64,000 bases of DNA from Pseudomonadota bacterium (lineage in GTDB: Bacteria; Pseudomonadota; Gammaproteobacteria; UBA5335), in contig JAXHTV010000011.1 of NCBI GenBank assembly GCA_034189865.1, forward strand, positions 28,615 through 92,614, read 5' to 3'. The position numbers and the translations under genes are program-made. Within the stretch, counting starts at the first letter, position 1; every line of letters begins with the position of its first letter. Positions 9,121 to 17,803 of the stretch are shown here, piece after piece. The notes beneath the pieces are model-generated. The model was not told the DNA's origin. It ran no database searches and saw nothing but the letters and a program-made list of their open reading frames with translations.

Positions 9121-9888
9121 ATGCGCATCATCACTGTCAACGTCAACGGTATACGAGCCGCCGCACGCAAGGGTTTTTTCGACTGGCTGGAGCAACAACA
9201 AGCCGATGTGGTTTGCGTTCAGGAAACCAAAGCCCAGATTCATCAGCTCAAAGATCCGGTATTTCATCCGCCGGGCTATTTCGTGCACTACCACGATGCC
9301 GTGAAACCAGGGTATAGCGGGGTGGCGTTGTACAGCCGCCGGGAGCCCGATGATCTACAGGTGGGATTGGGTTGGCCGGATGTGGACGCGGAAGGACGTT
9401 ATTTGGAAGCGCGGTTCGGCGATCTTGCAGTGGTCTCTTTATATATGCCGTCCGGTTCCTCCAGCGACACTCGGCAACAAGTGAAGTTCGGCGTGATGGA
9501 TCGGTTCATGCCCTTCTTGAGGTCCCTACACGAAACGTCTCGCGACTATGTCATTTGCGGTGATTGGAATATCGCCCACAAAGCCATCGATTTGAAGAAC
9601 TGGCGTTCGAACCAAAAGAACTCGGGTTTCCTGCCGGAGGAGCGGGCGTGGATGGACGAGTTGTTCGGCCCGGCCGGATTCGTCGATGCCTTTCGGGTCG
9701 TGAATCAAGAGTCGGATCAGTACACTTGGTGGTCGAACCGGGGGCGGGCGTGGGACAACAATGTGGGGTGGCGTATTGACTATCATGTGGTGACCCCCGG
9801 CATGAAGGAGCGAATTCAGCACGCTGCGATCTACAAAGATCAACGCTTTTCCGACCACGCACCTTTGACTATCGACTATGCCGATTAG
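9121..9888 (+). CDS. exonuclease III family protein, pyrE-linked Crc orthologue with intact active site
   Basis: A 255-residue EEP-fold nuclease. Catalytic residues of exonuclease III are all in place: Asn7 (VNVNG), Glu35 (VQETK), Tyr in SLYMPSG, Asp and Asn in CGDWNIAH, Asp in WRIDYHV, and the final SDHAP. Its closest context match is Pseudomonas crc, which also diverges from pyrE; the wording IIxVNVNGIxAAA, DxKNW and ERAWLDE-like stretches agree with Crc as well. Pseudomonas Crc has lost the GDWN pair and acts as a co-repressor with Hfq. Here the nuclease residues suggest AP endonuclease / 3' exonuclease activity. The start is ATG 9121 after AGGAAG. Confidence 0.88.
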   Translation: MRIITVNVNGIRAAARKGFFDWLEQQQADVVCVQETKAQIHQLKDPVFHPPGYFVHYHDAVKPGYSGVALYSRREPDDLQVGLGWPDVDAEGRYLEARFGDLAVVSLYMPSGSSSDTRQQVKFGVMDRFMPFLRSLHETSRDYVICGDWNIAHKAIDLKNWRSNQKNSGFLPEERAWMDELFGPAGFVDAFRVVNQESDQYTWWSNRGRAWDNNVGWRIDYHVVTPGMKERIQHAAIYKDQRFSDHAPLTIDYAD

Positions 9889-9950
9889 CCCGGCCCCGTG
9901 GCATTGTCGGCGAACCGGCTCAGTGCACGTGCCGTACATCAATAAAATCA

Positions 9951-11243
9951 ATGGCGTGCGCCGTGCGGCATGATTACCGTGAGATTCTGACCAACCCCCG
10001 CGTTGCTGCGATGTTGGCGTTGGGGTTTGCCTCGGGTCTGCCGTTGGCGTTAAGCGGTGGCACCCTGCAGGCGTGGTTGGCGACGGCGGATGTCGATATC
10101 AAGACCATCGGCGTGTTCTCCCTGGTAGGACTGCCCTACACAATCAAGTTTCTTTGGGCACCGATCATGGATCGCTATGTGCCGCCGTGGTTCGGGCGCC
10201 GGCGTGGCTGGTTGCTCTTAACGCAGTTTGCTGTGCTGACGGGCCTGGCGTTCATGGCCACGCTCTCTCCCGGTGATGCGGTGATGGCACTTGGTGCCGC
10301 GGCGTTGTGGATCGCATTTTTTTCCGCATCGCAGGACATTGTTTTTGATGCCTATCGCACGGATGTTCTGCGTCCGCCAGAGCGTGGTCTGGGGGCCGCT
10401 GTTTCGGTATTGGGCTACCGTGTCGCCATGCTGGTATCGGGTGCGCTGGCTTTGATTCTGGCCGACCAGGTCGGGTGGCAGTTGACCTATCGTCTGATGG
10501 CGGCGGTGATGGCGTTGATGATGCTTGTCACCCTGATTTCTCCGGAGCCGGAAGGCGACAACGTGGGGCCTCGATCCCTCAAGGAGGCGGTTGTTGCGCC
10601 CCTGAGCGAATTTCTGTCACGTCCGGGGGCGTTGGCGTTGTTGGCGTTGATTGTTCTATACAAGTTTGGAGACGCTTTCGCCGGGACACTGACCACGGCG
10701 TTCTTGATAAAAGGCGCGGGTTTTACGCCCACCGATGTGGGTGCGATCAACAAGGGTATGGGCGTATTGGCCACTTTGGCCGGCGCCCTGGTCGGTGGCA
10801 GCCTGATGGTGCGAATGGGATTGGTGCGGGCGTTGCTGCTGTTCGGCGTGCTGCAGGCGGTGACCAATTTGCTATTCGTGGGTTTGGCCGTTACGGGTAA
10901 AAACTATCCGCTGATGGTAGCGGCCATTGCGGGAGAAAACCTGGCCGGTGGCATGGGAACGGTGGCGTTCGTGGCGCTGCTGATGGCCTTATGTGACCAT
11001 CGCTACACGGCCACCCAATACGCGCTGTTTACGGCGTTCGCTTCCATGGCCCGCGTGTTTATCGGCCCCCCCTCGGGTCTGGTAGTGGATGCGGTGGGTT
11101 GGGCCAACTTCTTTTCAATGACATTTTTGCTCGCTTGGCCCGGCATTTGGTTGGTTTGGCGCATGCGGGCCGTGGTCATTCGGGCGGAAGCGCGTCCCCA
11201 AGCGATGCCATCTCAAAAGGCATCGACGGTGAGCACCGACTGA
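9951..11243 (+). CDS. ampG: AmpG-type muropeptide permease (MFS)
   Basis: A 430-residue major facilitator with about 12 membrane segments. The N-terminal half carries ALGFASGLPLALSGGTLQAW, DIKTIGVFSLVGLPYTIKFLWAP and the loop DRYVPPWFGRRRGWLL, all closely like E. coli AmpG; SASQDIVFDAYRTDVL is also conserved. AmpG brings GlcNAc-anhydroMurNAc peptides from the periplasm back to the cytoplasm for cell-wall recycling. It lies 62 bases after the nuclease gene and ahead of a small Rieske gene, and may be co-transcribed. The last 20 residues are hydrophilic. Confidence 0.88.
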   Translation: MACAVRHDYREILTNPRVAAMLALGFASGLPLALSGGTLQAWLATADVDIKTIGVFSLVGLPYTIKFLWAPIMDRYVPPWFGRRRGWLLLTQFAVLTGLAFMATLSPGDAVMALGAAALWIAFFSASQDIVFDAYRTDVLRPPERGLGAAVSVLGYRVAMLVSGALALILADQVGWQLTYRLMAAVMALMMLVTLISPEPEGDNVGPRSLKEAVVAPLSEFLSRPGALALLALIVLYKFGDAFAGTLTTAFLIKGAGFTPTDVGAINKGMGVLATLAGALVGGSLMVRMGLVRALLLFGVLQAVTNLLFVGLAVTGKNYPLMVAAIAGENLAGGMGTVAFVALLMALCDHRYTATQYALFTAFASMARVFIGPPSGLVVDAVGWANFFSMTFLLAWPGIWLVWRMRAVVIRAEARPQAMPSQKASTVSTD

Positions 11244-11254
11244 CCGAGGGACGC

Positions 11255-11620
11255 ATGTTAGAGCCGCTGCGATTATGCCGTTACGATGAGATTGAAGACC
11301 CCGGCAGCCGAGGGTTTCATTTCGGTGATCCGTACCAGGGCGCCAAATTTTTTATCGTTCGGCGGGACAAGGAGATCTGGGCTTACGAGAACAGTTGTCC
11401 GCACACCGGCGCCCCCATGGATTGGCAGCCTGGTCAGGTGTTGAGCCTGGACAAGTCTCTGATCCAATGTGCGTTGCACTTCGCCCAGTTTCGATTTGAA
11501 GACGGTTTGTGTCTTCACGGGCCCTGTCGGGGGCAGAATCTGGTGCCCGTTGCGATCGAGCGGCGCGGCGATGAAATTTGGCTGACAGATGCCGTCATGC
11601 TAGAGCGTGCTGCAAACTAG
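11255..11620 (+). CDS. small Rieske [2Fe-2S] protein
   Basis: A 121-residue single-domain Rieske protein. The two cluster motifs are SCPHTGAP (Cys-x-His) and QCALHFAQF (Cys-x2-His), 40-odd residues in. The fold is close to ferredoxin subunits of dioxygenases and to NirD, but no partner oxygenase is adjacent. The start is ATG 11255, with GAGGG seven bases upstream; the open frame begins inside ampG but has no support there. It is 11 bases after ampG and probably in the same transcript. It may transfer electrons in the cytoplasm; the partner is unknown. Confidence 0.85.
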   Translation: MLEPLRLCRYDEIEDPGSRGFHFGDPYQGAKFFIVRRDKEIWAYENSCPHTGAPMDWQPGQVLSLDKSLIQCALHFAQFRFEDGLCLHGPCRGQNLVPVAIERRGDEIWLTDAVMLERAAN

Positions 11621-11654
11621 TTTGTCGGTGATGGAACTGCGGTGAAGATCGGCA

Positions 11655-11667
11655 GCCGATAATCGGC
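11655..11667. promoter_or_regulatory. 13-bp perfect palindrome
   Basis: GCCGATAATCGGC lies in the 150-base gap ahead of the ABC transporter pair. It is short and symmetrical around a single A, like a dimeric repressor site, but no regulator can be named. Confidence 0.25.
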
Positions 11668-11771
11668 AAAGTGAATTTTGTGATTGTGGAGAATTACCCA
11701 GCAGCCATGATTGGATTAGCGGTACGCTACCGAGCAAGAATAGTAAAAAACCCCATGGAGCGACATCAGTA

Positions 11772-12503
11772 ATGCAGCCGGTGGTCTTGGCGCAGGGATT
11801 GTGCAAGCGGTTCGGCAGCATACGTGCAGTTTCGGATGTTAGTTTTCAGGTGGCGTCCGGGTCCATCACGGCCTTGTTGGGGGGCAATGGCGCGGGAAAG
11901 ACCACCACCATTGCCATGCTGTTGGGTTTGTTGGTTCCAACGGCCGGCCAGATCCAGATTCTTGGGGAGAATATGTTGCGCCATCGGCATCGTGTGCTGC
12001 CGCGTATGAATTTTTCCTCCCCTTATGTCGATTTGCCGCAGCGACTTACAGTGTGGGAAAACCTTTCTGTTTACTCGCGCCTGTATGGCGTTCGTCACCG
12101 CAAAGAGCGCATTTTGGAATTGGCCGAAGAGCTCGATCTCAAGCAATTTTTGGATCGGCCGTACCGTTCTCTGTCTGCCGGTCAGCGAACGCGGGTGGCA
12201 CTGGCGAAATCGATGTTGAATCAACCGGAATTGCTGTTACTCGATGAACCGACGGCGTCTTTGGACCCGGATACCGCCGACCGGTTGCGTCGCTACTTAA
12301 TGGATTATCGGGATCGAACGGGTGGGAGTATGTTGCTGGCCTCGCACAATATGCGCGAAGTCGAGCAGCTGTGCGATCACGCCGTGGTGATGCGGGCCGG
12401 GGAAGTCGTCGTCGAAGGCAGCCCGGATGCGCTCATGCAGCGCTTCGGTCGCGGCGATATGGAGGCGGTTTTTTTGGACATCGCGCGAGAGGGCGCAGAT
12501 TGA
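11772..12503 (+). CDS. ABC-2 type exporter, ATP-binding protein
   Basis: A 243-residue ABC ATPase. Walker A reads GGNGAGKTT, the Q-loop region follows, the signature is SLSAGQRTRVALAK (Ala replacing the usual Gly), Walker B is LLLLDEPTASLD and the H-loop is LLASHN. It resembles ATPases of polysaccharide, drug or sodium exporters of the ABC-2 class. It overlaps the permease gene by one base (TGATG), so the two subunits are made together. The substrate cannot be told from sequence. Confidence 0.9.
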   Translation: MQPVVLAQGLCKRFGSIRAVSDVSFQVASGSITALLGGNGAGKTTTIAMLLGLLVPTAGQIQILGENMLRHRHRVLPRMNFSSPYVDLPQRLTVWENLSVYSRLYGVRHRKERILELAEELDLKQFLDRPYRSLSAGQRTRVALAKSMLNQPELLLLDEPTASLDPDTADRLRRYLMDYRDRTGGSMLLASHNMREVEQLCDHAVVMRAGEVVVEGSPDALMQRFGRGDMEAVFLDIAREGAD

Positions 12504-13318
12504 TGGCCGTCGCATCAACGATTCTGGGATCACTCAACCGCGTCTACGCGATGCTACTGCGCTATTTGTATTTGCTTCGCGGTTCGTGGCCGCGCGTGCT
12601 GGAACAGGCCTATTGGCCGACCGTCCAGATGATCATCTGGGGCTTTATCACCCAGTTCATGGCGGGGCAGGTGACTTGGGTGGCGCAGGCGGCCGGCGTG
12701 TTCATCGCCGCCGTTTTACTGTGGGATGTGGTGTTTCGCAGTCAACTCGGCGTGTTTGTGGTGTTTTTGGAGGAGATCTACGCCCGCAATCTGGCTCAAC
12801 TGTTCGTCAGTCCGCTGCGTCCTTGGGAAATGGTGGCTGGCCTGTTGTTGATCAGCATGTTGAGAACGCTTATTGGCATCGGCGCGGCCGCGCTGTTGGC
12901 CATTCCGTTTTTTGGCTATTCCATTTTCGGTTTGGGATTGCCGCTGGTGGGTTTTTTCGCCAACTTGTTGGCCTTTGGCTGGAGTATGGGTTTGATCGTT
13001 TCCGCTTTGCTGCTGCGCTACGGCTTGGGCGCAGAGAGCATCGCCTGGGCGTCGATTTTCGCGCTGGCGCCGATCAGCGGTATCTATTATCCCATCGAAA
13101 CCTTACCGGCCTGGTTGCAACCGGTGGCCTGGTTGTTACCCACCGCCCATGTGTTTGAAGGCATGCGCAGTGTGATGTTCACGCAAACCTTTCACTTGGC
13201 CCACATGCTTTGGGCGGTGGGTTTGAACTTGGCGTTTCTGGGTATCGGTGTGGGCGTCTTTTTATGGACCTTTCGCATCGCGCGGGAGCGGGGGCTATTG
13301 CTTCAACAAGGGGAATAA
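12503..13318 (+). CDS. ABC-2 type exporter, permease protein
   Basis: A 271-residue membrane protein with about six hydrophobic segments and the ABC-2 conserved patch near the C-terminus (PISGIYYPIETLPAWLQPVAWLLPTAHVFEGMR). The ATG is inside the stop of the ATPase gene, setting the start. It forms the channel half of the exporter made with the preceding ATPase. The MLRTLIGIGAAALL segment and overall length fit the NodJ/DrrB-like branch. Substrate unknown. Confidence 0.88.
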   Translation: MAVASTILGSLNRVYAMLLRYLYLLRGSWPRVLEQAYWPTVQMIIWGFITQFMAGQVTWVAQAAGVFIAAVLLWDVVFRSQLGVFVVFLEEIYARNLAQLFVSPLRPWEMVAGLLLISMLRTLIGIGAAALLAIPFFGYSIFGLGLPLVGFFANLLAFGWSMGLIVSALLLRYGLGAESIAWASIFALAPISGIYYPIETLPAWLQPVAWLLPTAHVFEGMRSVMFTQTFHLAHMLWAVGLNLAFLGIGVGVFLWTFRIARERGLLLQQGE

Positions 13319-13431
13319 AGGTTGGCCCGAGTTGAGTTGGCGCCGGCGGTTTTGGGTTATTGGGTCACCGGTATGGCGCCGAATCGCCTTTCTCGCTTCA
13401 AGGATGCATGCGCCGAGGTTTCAGTGTCCTA

Positions 13432-14472
13432 CTAAGGCGCGGGGTTGGGGTGTTCCTTATGAATGGCTTCAATGGACTTGAGCACTTCATCGGATAGGGT
13501 CAGTTCCATGCTTTTAACGTTCGCCCGTAATTGCTCCATGCTCGTCGCACCGATGATGTTAGCCCCCAAAAATGGGCGCGAGTTGACGTACGCCAAGGCC
13601 ATTTGCGCCGGATTCAGGCCGTGCTCGCGCGCCAGTTCCACGTATGCCACGGTGGCTTTTTCGGCTTCGGCATTGGTGTAACGGCTGAAGCGTTCGAATA
13701 GCGTTAAGCGGGCTCCGGCTGGGCGCTGCCCCGCTAGATATTTTCCCGAAAGCACGCCGAAAGCCATGGGGGAGTAAGCCAATAAGGGGACGTCTTCGCG
13801 ATGTACGACTTCGGCCAAGCCGATTTCAAAGGTTCGGTTGAGCAGATTGTAAGGGTTCTGAATACTGACCACCCGGGGTAAACCGAGGCGTTCGCTGACT
13901 TCCAAAAACCGCATCGTGCCCCAAGGCGTTTCGTTGGAAAGGCCGATGTGGCGGATTTTCCCCTCAGCGACCAGTTCGCCCAGCGCGGCGAGGGTTTCAG
14001 CAATGGGAACGTTGGTTTCTTCATCTCTGTGGGTGTAGCCGAGTTTGCCGAAAAAGTTGGTGCTGCGGTCCGGCCAATGGAGTTGATAAAGGTCGATATA
14101 GTCGGTTTGCAGCCGTTTCAGACTGGTTTCGACTGCTGCTTTGATGTTTGGGCGATCAAGGCGGGGCTGGCCATCACGAATCCAGGGCAGCCAATTGGCC
14201 CGGCCTGCGACTTTGCTGGCGATAATCAATTGGTCCCGGCCGCCCCGTCGGCTGAGCCAGTTGCCAATGTAGGTCTCGGTTCGGCCCTGGGTTTCGCCTT
14301 TGGGCGGCACGGGATACATTTCCGCGGTATCGATGAAGTTGATGCCCGCCTCGAGGGCGTAATCCAGTTGCTGATGGGCCTGTTCTTCGGTGTTCTGTTC
14401 GCCGAAGGTCATCGTGCCCAGGCAAATCTCACTGACCTTCAGATCTGATCGTCCAAGTCGTCGATATTGCAT
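13432..14472 (-). CDS. tas: aldo/keto reductase, Tas family
   Basis: A 346-residue NADPH-dependent aldo/keto reductase. It is nearly collinear with E. coli Tas: LGTMTFGEQNTEEQAH, FIDTAEMYPVPPKGETQG, LKRLQTDYIDLYQLHWP, IQNPYNLLNRTFE and ATSMEQLRANV. The catalytic Asp, Tyr, Lys and His are in the first two and third motifs and in IIASK. In E. coli the gene can suppress tyrosine auxotrophy but its natural substrate is not settled. It lies 40 bases downstream of phosphoribulokinase on the same strand. Confidence 0.9.
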   Translation of the reverse strand: MQYRRLGRSDLKVSEICLGTMTFGEQNTEEQAHQQLDYALEAGINFIDTAEMYPVPPKGETQGRTETYIGNWLSRRGGRDQLIIASKVAGRANWLPWIRDGQPRLDRPNIKAAVETSLKRLQTDYIDLYQLHWPDRSTNFFGKLGYTHRDEETNVPIAETLAALGELVAEGKIRHIGLSNETPWGTMRFLEVSERLGLPRVVSIQNPYNLLNRTFEIGLAEVVHREDVPLLAYSPMAFGVLSGKYLAGQRPAGARLTLFERFSRYTNAEAEKATVAYVELAREHGLNPAQMALAYVNSRPFLGANIIGATSMEQLRANVKSMELTLSDEVLKSIEAIHKEHPNPAP

Positions 14473-14511
14473 GGCCGGTGCTCCTTGCTCGCGCGGGTTT
14501 ATCGTGCGCTG

Positions 14512-15426
14512 TTAATGCTCGAGTGAACCGTTGTTCTCGGGGTCCCGTCGGCGGGCCGATTTTTTCTTCGCGATCATTTCCTCAATGATGGGCATCAATA
14601 CCACCTCCATGGCGAAACCCAGTTTTCCACCGGGCACGACGATGGTATTTCTTCGCGACATGAACGAGCCATTCAGCATGCTCAAAAGATACGGGAAATC
14701 CACCGGGAGCTTGCGAGGGTCCTTAAAGCGAATGACCACAAAGCTCTCATCAGCGGTCGGGATGTCTTTGGCGATAAACGGGTTGGAGGTGTCGACGGTG
14801 GGGACGCGTTGGAAGTTGATATCCGAGTGAGAAAATTGGGGGACGATGTAGTGCACGTAGTCGTGCATACGTCGCAGAATCGTGTCCGTGACGCGTTCGT
14901 GGCTGTAGCCTCGGTCTTGGGTGTCCCGATGGATTTTCTGGATCCACTCCAGATTGATGATGGGTACGACCCCGATGAGCAAATCGACGTGTTGCTCGAT
15001 ATTGATGCTGTCGGTGATGACGCCGCCGTGCAGGCCTTCATAGAGCATCAAATCAGTATCCGAAGGAATATTTTCCCAGGGTGTGAAGGTACCGGCCTTC
15101 TGACCGTAGGCGCTGGCTTCGGCGTCGGTGTGCAAATAACGGCGGAATTCGCCTTGGCCGTGGGTGCCGTAGTCGCGAAACAGCGTTTCCAGTTTATCGA
15201 GCCGGTTAGCGGCCGGTCCGAAGTGACTGAATTTTTCGCCCCGAATGGTCGCCCGGTGGATCTGCTGTTCCATGCTTTCACGATCATGGGCGTGAAAACT
15301 GTCGCCTTCGATCACGACCGCTTTCAACTCCATGCGTTTGAAAATGTGTTCAAACGCGCCGCGCGTGGTACTGGTGCCGGCTCCGGAAGAACCGGTCACG
15401 GCGATAATCGGGTGTTCACTCGACAT
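14512..15426 (-). CDS. prkB: phosphoribulokinase
   Basis: A 304-residue ATP-dependent kinase that turns ribulose 5-phosphate into ribulose 1,5-bisphosphate, the CO2 acceptor of the Calvin cycle. The P-loop is GSSGAGTST, as in proteobacterial enzymes. EGDSFH, RKYLHT-like RRYLHTDAEA, LMLYEGLHGG, PIINLEWIQKIHRD and FQRVPTVDTSNPF are conserved. Non-autotrophs such as E. coli also carry prkB, so its presence alone does not prove CO2 fixation. It lies upstream of tas and downstream of trmB on the minus strand, with a 190-base gap ahead of it. Confidence 0.93.
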   Translation of the reverse strand: MSSEHPIIAVTGSSGAGTSTTRGAFEHIFKRMELKAVVIEGDSFHAHDRESMEQQIHRATIRGEKFSHFGPAANRLDKLETLFRDYGTHGQGEFRRYLHTDAEASAYGQKAGTFTPWENIPSDTDLMLYEGLHGGVITDSINIEQHVDLLIGVVPIINLEWIQKIHRDTQDRGYSHERVTDTILRRMHDYVHYIVPQFSHSDINFQRVPTVDTSNPFIAKDIPTADESFVVIRFKDPRKLPVDFPYLLSMLNGSFMSRRNTIVVPGGKLGFAMEVVLMPIIEEMIAKKKSARRRDPENNGSLEH

Positions 15427-15615
15427 ACGTTACAACCTGGTGGCGACTCGGGAAACTGAGTCAGTCGGCTTCGGTTCGCTGGGTACGAACCTGTTTCCGC
15501 GGACAATTCCGCTAAGGCGTCGAATCGGCGCCAACCTGCTTTTTTATCATAGTTTGAAGGATGCGTGGTGGGCCCGTTCTGCAAGGCGGGGTTCAATGAA
15601 AGGATCGTCAGCGCG

Positions 15616-16314
15616 TCAACAGCGCGTGAACATCAGGTCTCGCACGCAGTGGCCTAGGCGCAATCCGCGCTGTTCAAAACGAGTCAGTGGCCGTTCGGCG
15701 GGCCGTTCGGCATAGCGTCCGTGTGAGGCCAGATTCTGGAACGCTTTCGATCGTTCCAATGTGGCCAGCATGTGTTCCGCGTAGTCTTCCCAGTCGGTGG
15801 CAAGATGCAGCAGGCCGCCCACAAGCAGTCGGTCCGCCAACAGGGTTAGGAACTCGTCCTGGATGATCCGACGTTTATGATGGCGCTTTTTGGGCCAGGG
15901 GTCGGGGAAGTAGACGTTGAATCGCGAAACGCTGGCCGTGGCGATGTGACGCTTTAGGAATTCGACGGCATCACCCATGACGATGCGGACATTGTTCAAT
16001 TCCTGCTCATCCAATTGGTTCAGCAGACGACCGACGCCCGGGCGATGAACCTCGATGCCGATGAAATCGTGCTCGGGTTGGTTGGCTGCCATGGCCGAGA
16101 GTGCCTCGCCGTTGCCGAATCCGATCTCGATGGTCAACGGCGCATGGCGAGCGAAGTTCGCCATGGGGTCGATCGGCCCTTCTGTCGTTGCCAGGGAGAA
16201 GCGCTCAAGCAGGGTCTCCAGTGCGCGCTGTTGGGCGTCCGTGAGGCGACCTTCGCGGCGGACGAAACTGCGCACGCGGCGCTGTTGTACGGGCTGGGTT
16301 GAGGTATCCGACAT
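15616..16314 (-). CDS. trmB: tRNA (guanine-N7-)-methyltransferase
   Basis: A 232-residue SAM-dependent methyltransferase that makes m7G46 in tRNA. It has the class I SAM loop IEIGFGNGEAL, then IGIEVHRPGVGRLL, the family-defining FPDPWPKKRHHKRR, and a C-terminal T-x-F-E-like TRFEQRG. Start ATG 16314. The stop of thiG lies 20 bases upstream on the same strand, so thiS-thiG-trmB is probably one transcript, an arrangement seen in other gammaproteobacteria. Confidence 0.94.
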   Translation of the reverse strand: MSDTSTQPVQQRRVRSFVRREGRLTDAQQRALETLLERFSLATTEGPIDPMANFARHAPLTIEIGFGNGEALSAMAANQPEHDFIGIEVHRPGVGRLLNQLDEQELNNVRIVMGDAVEFLKRHIATASVSRFNVYFPDPWPKKRHHKRRIIQDEFLTLLADRLLVGGLLHLATDWEDYAEHMLATLERSKAFQNLASHGRYAERPAERPLTRFEQRGLRLGHCVRDLMFTRC

Positions 16315-16334
16315 GGTGGGTTTCAGATGATTGA

Positions 16335-17135
16335 TCAGGAAATGGTGCCTTCCACCGGTGATGAGGCGCTGGCGTAGCGCTTGCGTGGAATCCGGCCGGC
16401 CAGAAAGGCTTCGCGACCACTTTCCACTGCTTTTTTCATGGCCGAGGCCATCAATACCGGGTGTTTGGCGCTGGCAATGGCCGTGTTCATGAGCACTCCG
16501 TCACAACCCAATTCCATCGCGATGGCGGCGTCCGATGCGGTCCCCACGCCGGCATCGACAATGATGGGGACATTGGCGTTTTCGACGATGGTCAGAATGT
16601 TCCATGGATTGGTCACACCCAAACCCGAACCAATGGGGGAGGCCAGCGGCATCACCGCCACGCAGCCCATCTGCTCCAGTTGCTTGGCGATGATGGGATC
16701 GTCGCTGGTGTAGACCATGACCTGGAAATCGTCGGCGATCAGTTCCTCGGCGGCTTTCAGGGTATCCACGACATTGGGGTATAGGGTTTTCTCATCCCCC
16801 AAAACTTCCAGCTTGACCAGGTTGTGTCCGTTAAGCAGTTCGCGCGCCAGCTTGCAGGTTCGAACCGCGGCCCGGGCACTGTAGCAGCCTGCCGTGTTGG
16901 GCAAGATGGTGTAGGTCTCGGGCGAGATGACGTCCAATAGATTCGGCGCATCCGGGTTTTGACCGATGTTGGTTCGCCGCAGTGCCACGGTGACAATTTC
17001 AGCCCCACTGGCTTCGATCGCGTCCCGGGTTTGCTCCAGATCGCGATATTTTCCCGTGCCTACCAACAGCCGTGATGCGTAGTTCTGCCCCGCGATGGTG
17101 AGCGGCTCGGACGGATTCGGTGCAGTTTCAGTCAT
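16335..17135 (-). CDS. thiG: thiazole synthase
   Basis: A 266-residue TIM-barrel enzyme that forms the thiazole phosphate of thiamine from deoxyxylulose phosphate, ThiS thiocarboxylate and dehydroglycine. It shows [30 protein letters not shown], the active Lys in [16 protein letters not shown], and [20 protein letters not shown]. Start ATG 17135 follows the thiS stop by 22 bases; an upstream in-frame extension through thiS is not real. It is in an operon with thiS and trmB. Confidence 0.95.
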   Translation of the reverse strand: MTETAPNPSEPLTIAGQNYASRLLVGTGKYRDLEQTRDAIEASGAEIVTVALRRTNIGQNPDAPNLLDVISPETYTILPNTAGCYSARAAVRTCKLARELLNGHNLVKLEVLGDEKTLYPNVVDTLKAAEELIADDFQVMVYTSDDPIIAKQLEQMGCVAVMPLASPIGSGLGVTNPWNILTIVENANVPIIVDAGVGTASDAAIAMELGCDGVLMNTAIASAKHPVLMASAMKKAVESGREAFLAGRIPRKRYASASSPVEGTIS

Positions 17136-17157
17136 GAGTTTTGGGTTCCAATAGCGC

Positions 17158-17358
17158 TCAGCCGCCACCGACGGCGTGGACGACTTCGATGCGATCGCCG
17201 GTATGAAGTCTGTAGGATCCGTGCTCGCTGCGCGGCACGATCTCACCATTGATCTCCACTGCGATGCGGCTTTCGGTGAGATCCTCACTGTCCAGCAACT
17301 GCGAGAGCGTGTATCGATCCGGGACGTGTTTGGGTTCGCCGTTAAATGAAATGTTCAT
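17158..17358 (-). CDS. thiS: sulfur carrier protein ThiS
   Basis: A 66-residue ubiquitin-fold protein ending in the required Gly-Gly (AVGGG; the last residue is the third Gly). It carries sulfur as a C-terminal thiocarboxylate for ThiG. ATG 17358 is chosen by family length and the MNISFNGEP beginning; the open frame reaches 17415. It is the first gene of thiS-thiG-trmB. Confidence 0.92.
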   Translation of the reverse strand: MNISFNGEPKHVPDRYTLSQLLDSEDLTESRIAVEINGEIVPRSEHGSYRLHTGDRIEVVHAVGGG

Positions 17359-17511
17359 CGTTGAGACCTGTTCGCATCCAGTGCCAAGGGCGGTGCGAAT
17401 GTTTTCGGTAAACACCTATTCTATTAGAACGAAGCCGCTGACGGGAGAGCGGCGATCATCTTAGGATCTTTACACAAGCCGATCTTAAGGTTTAATTTGA
17501 TGGCCCCGGAC

Positions 17512-17585
17512 GCGGGTGTAGTTCAATGGTAGAACCTCAGCTTCCCAAGCTGATGACGTGGGTTCGATTCCCATCACCCGCTCCA
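17512..17585 (+). tRNA. tRNA-Gly (anticodon CCC)
   Basis: The 74-nt cloverleaf has a GCGGGTG / CACCCGC acceptor stem, a D-arm with AGTTCAATGGTAGAAC, an anticodon arm CAGC-TTCCCAA-GCTG giving CCC, a T-arm GTGGG-TTCGATT-CCCAT and an encoded CCA. It closely matches E. coli glyU. It reads codon GGG. No clear terminator follows. Confidence 0.95.
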
Positions 17586-17803
17586 AATCCGTTGCCCGAT
17601 CCATCCGAACTTGCCTACGCTTTGTCTGCCTAACGGATGCAAAGCCACTTGCGTTTGCTCGCTACGTGTCGGCCAGAGTACAACTCGGGTGGTGATCGGG
17701 TTGCCCATTCACGCGTTATGGCGTGTCTCCACTCCTCGGGCAGCATGTCACGAACGTATTGTTGGGTAGCGCTTCAGCCACGATCAATTCGCGGGAGTTC
17801 GCA

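Noticed and set aside
17359..17511. TPP riboswitch ahead of thiS
   Set aside because: No THI-box core (CUGAGA / ACCUGA) was seen on the minus strand in this gap.
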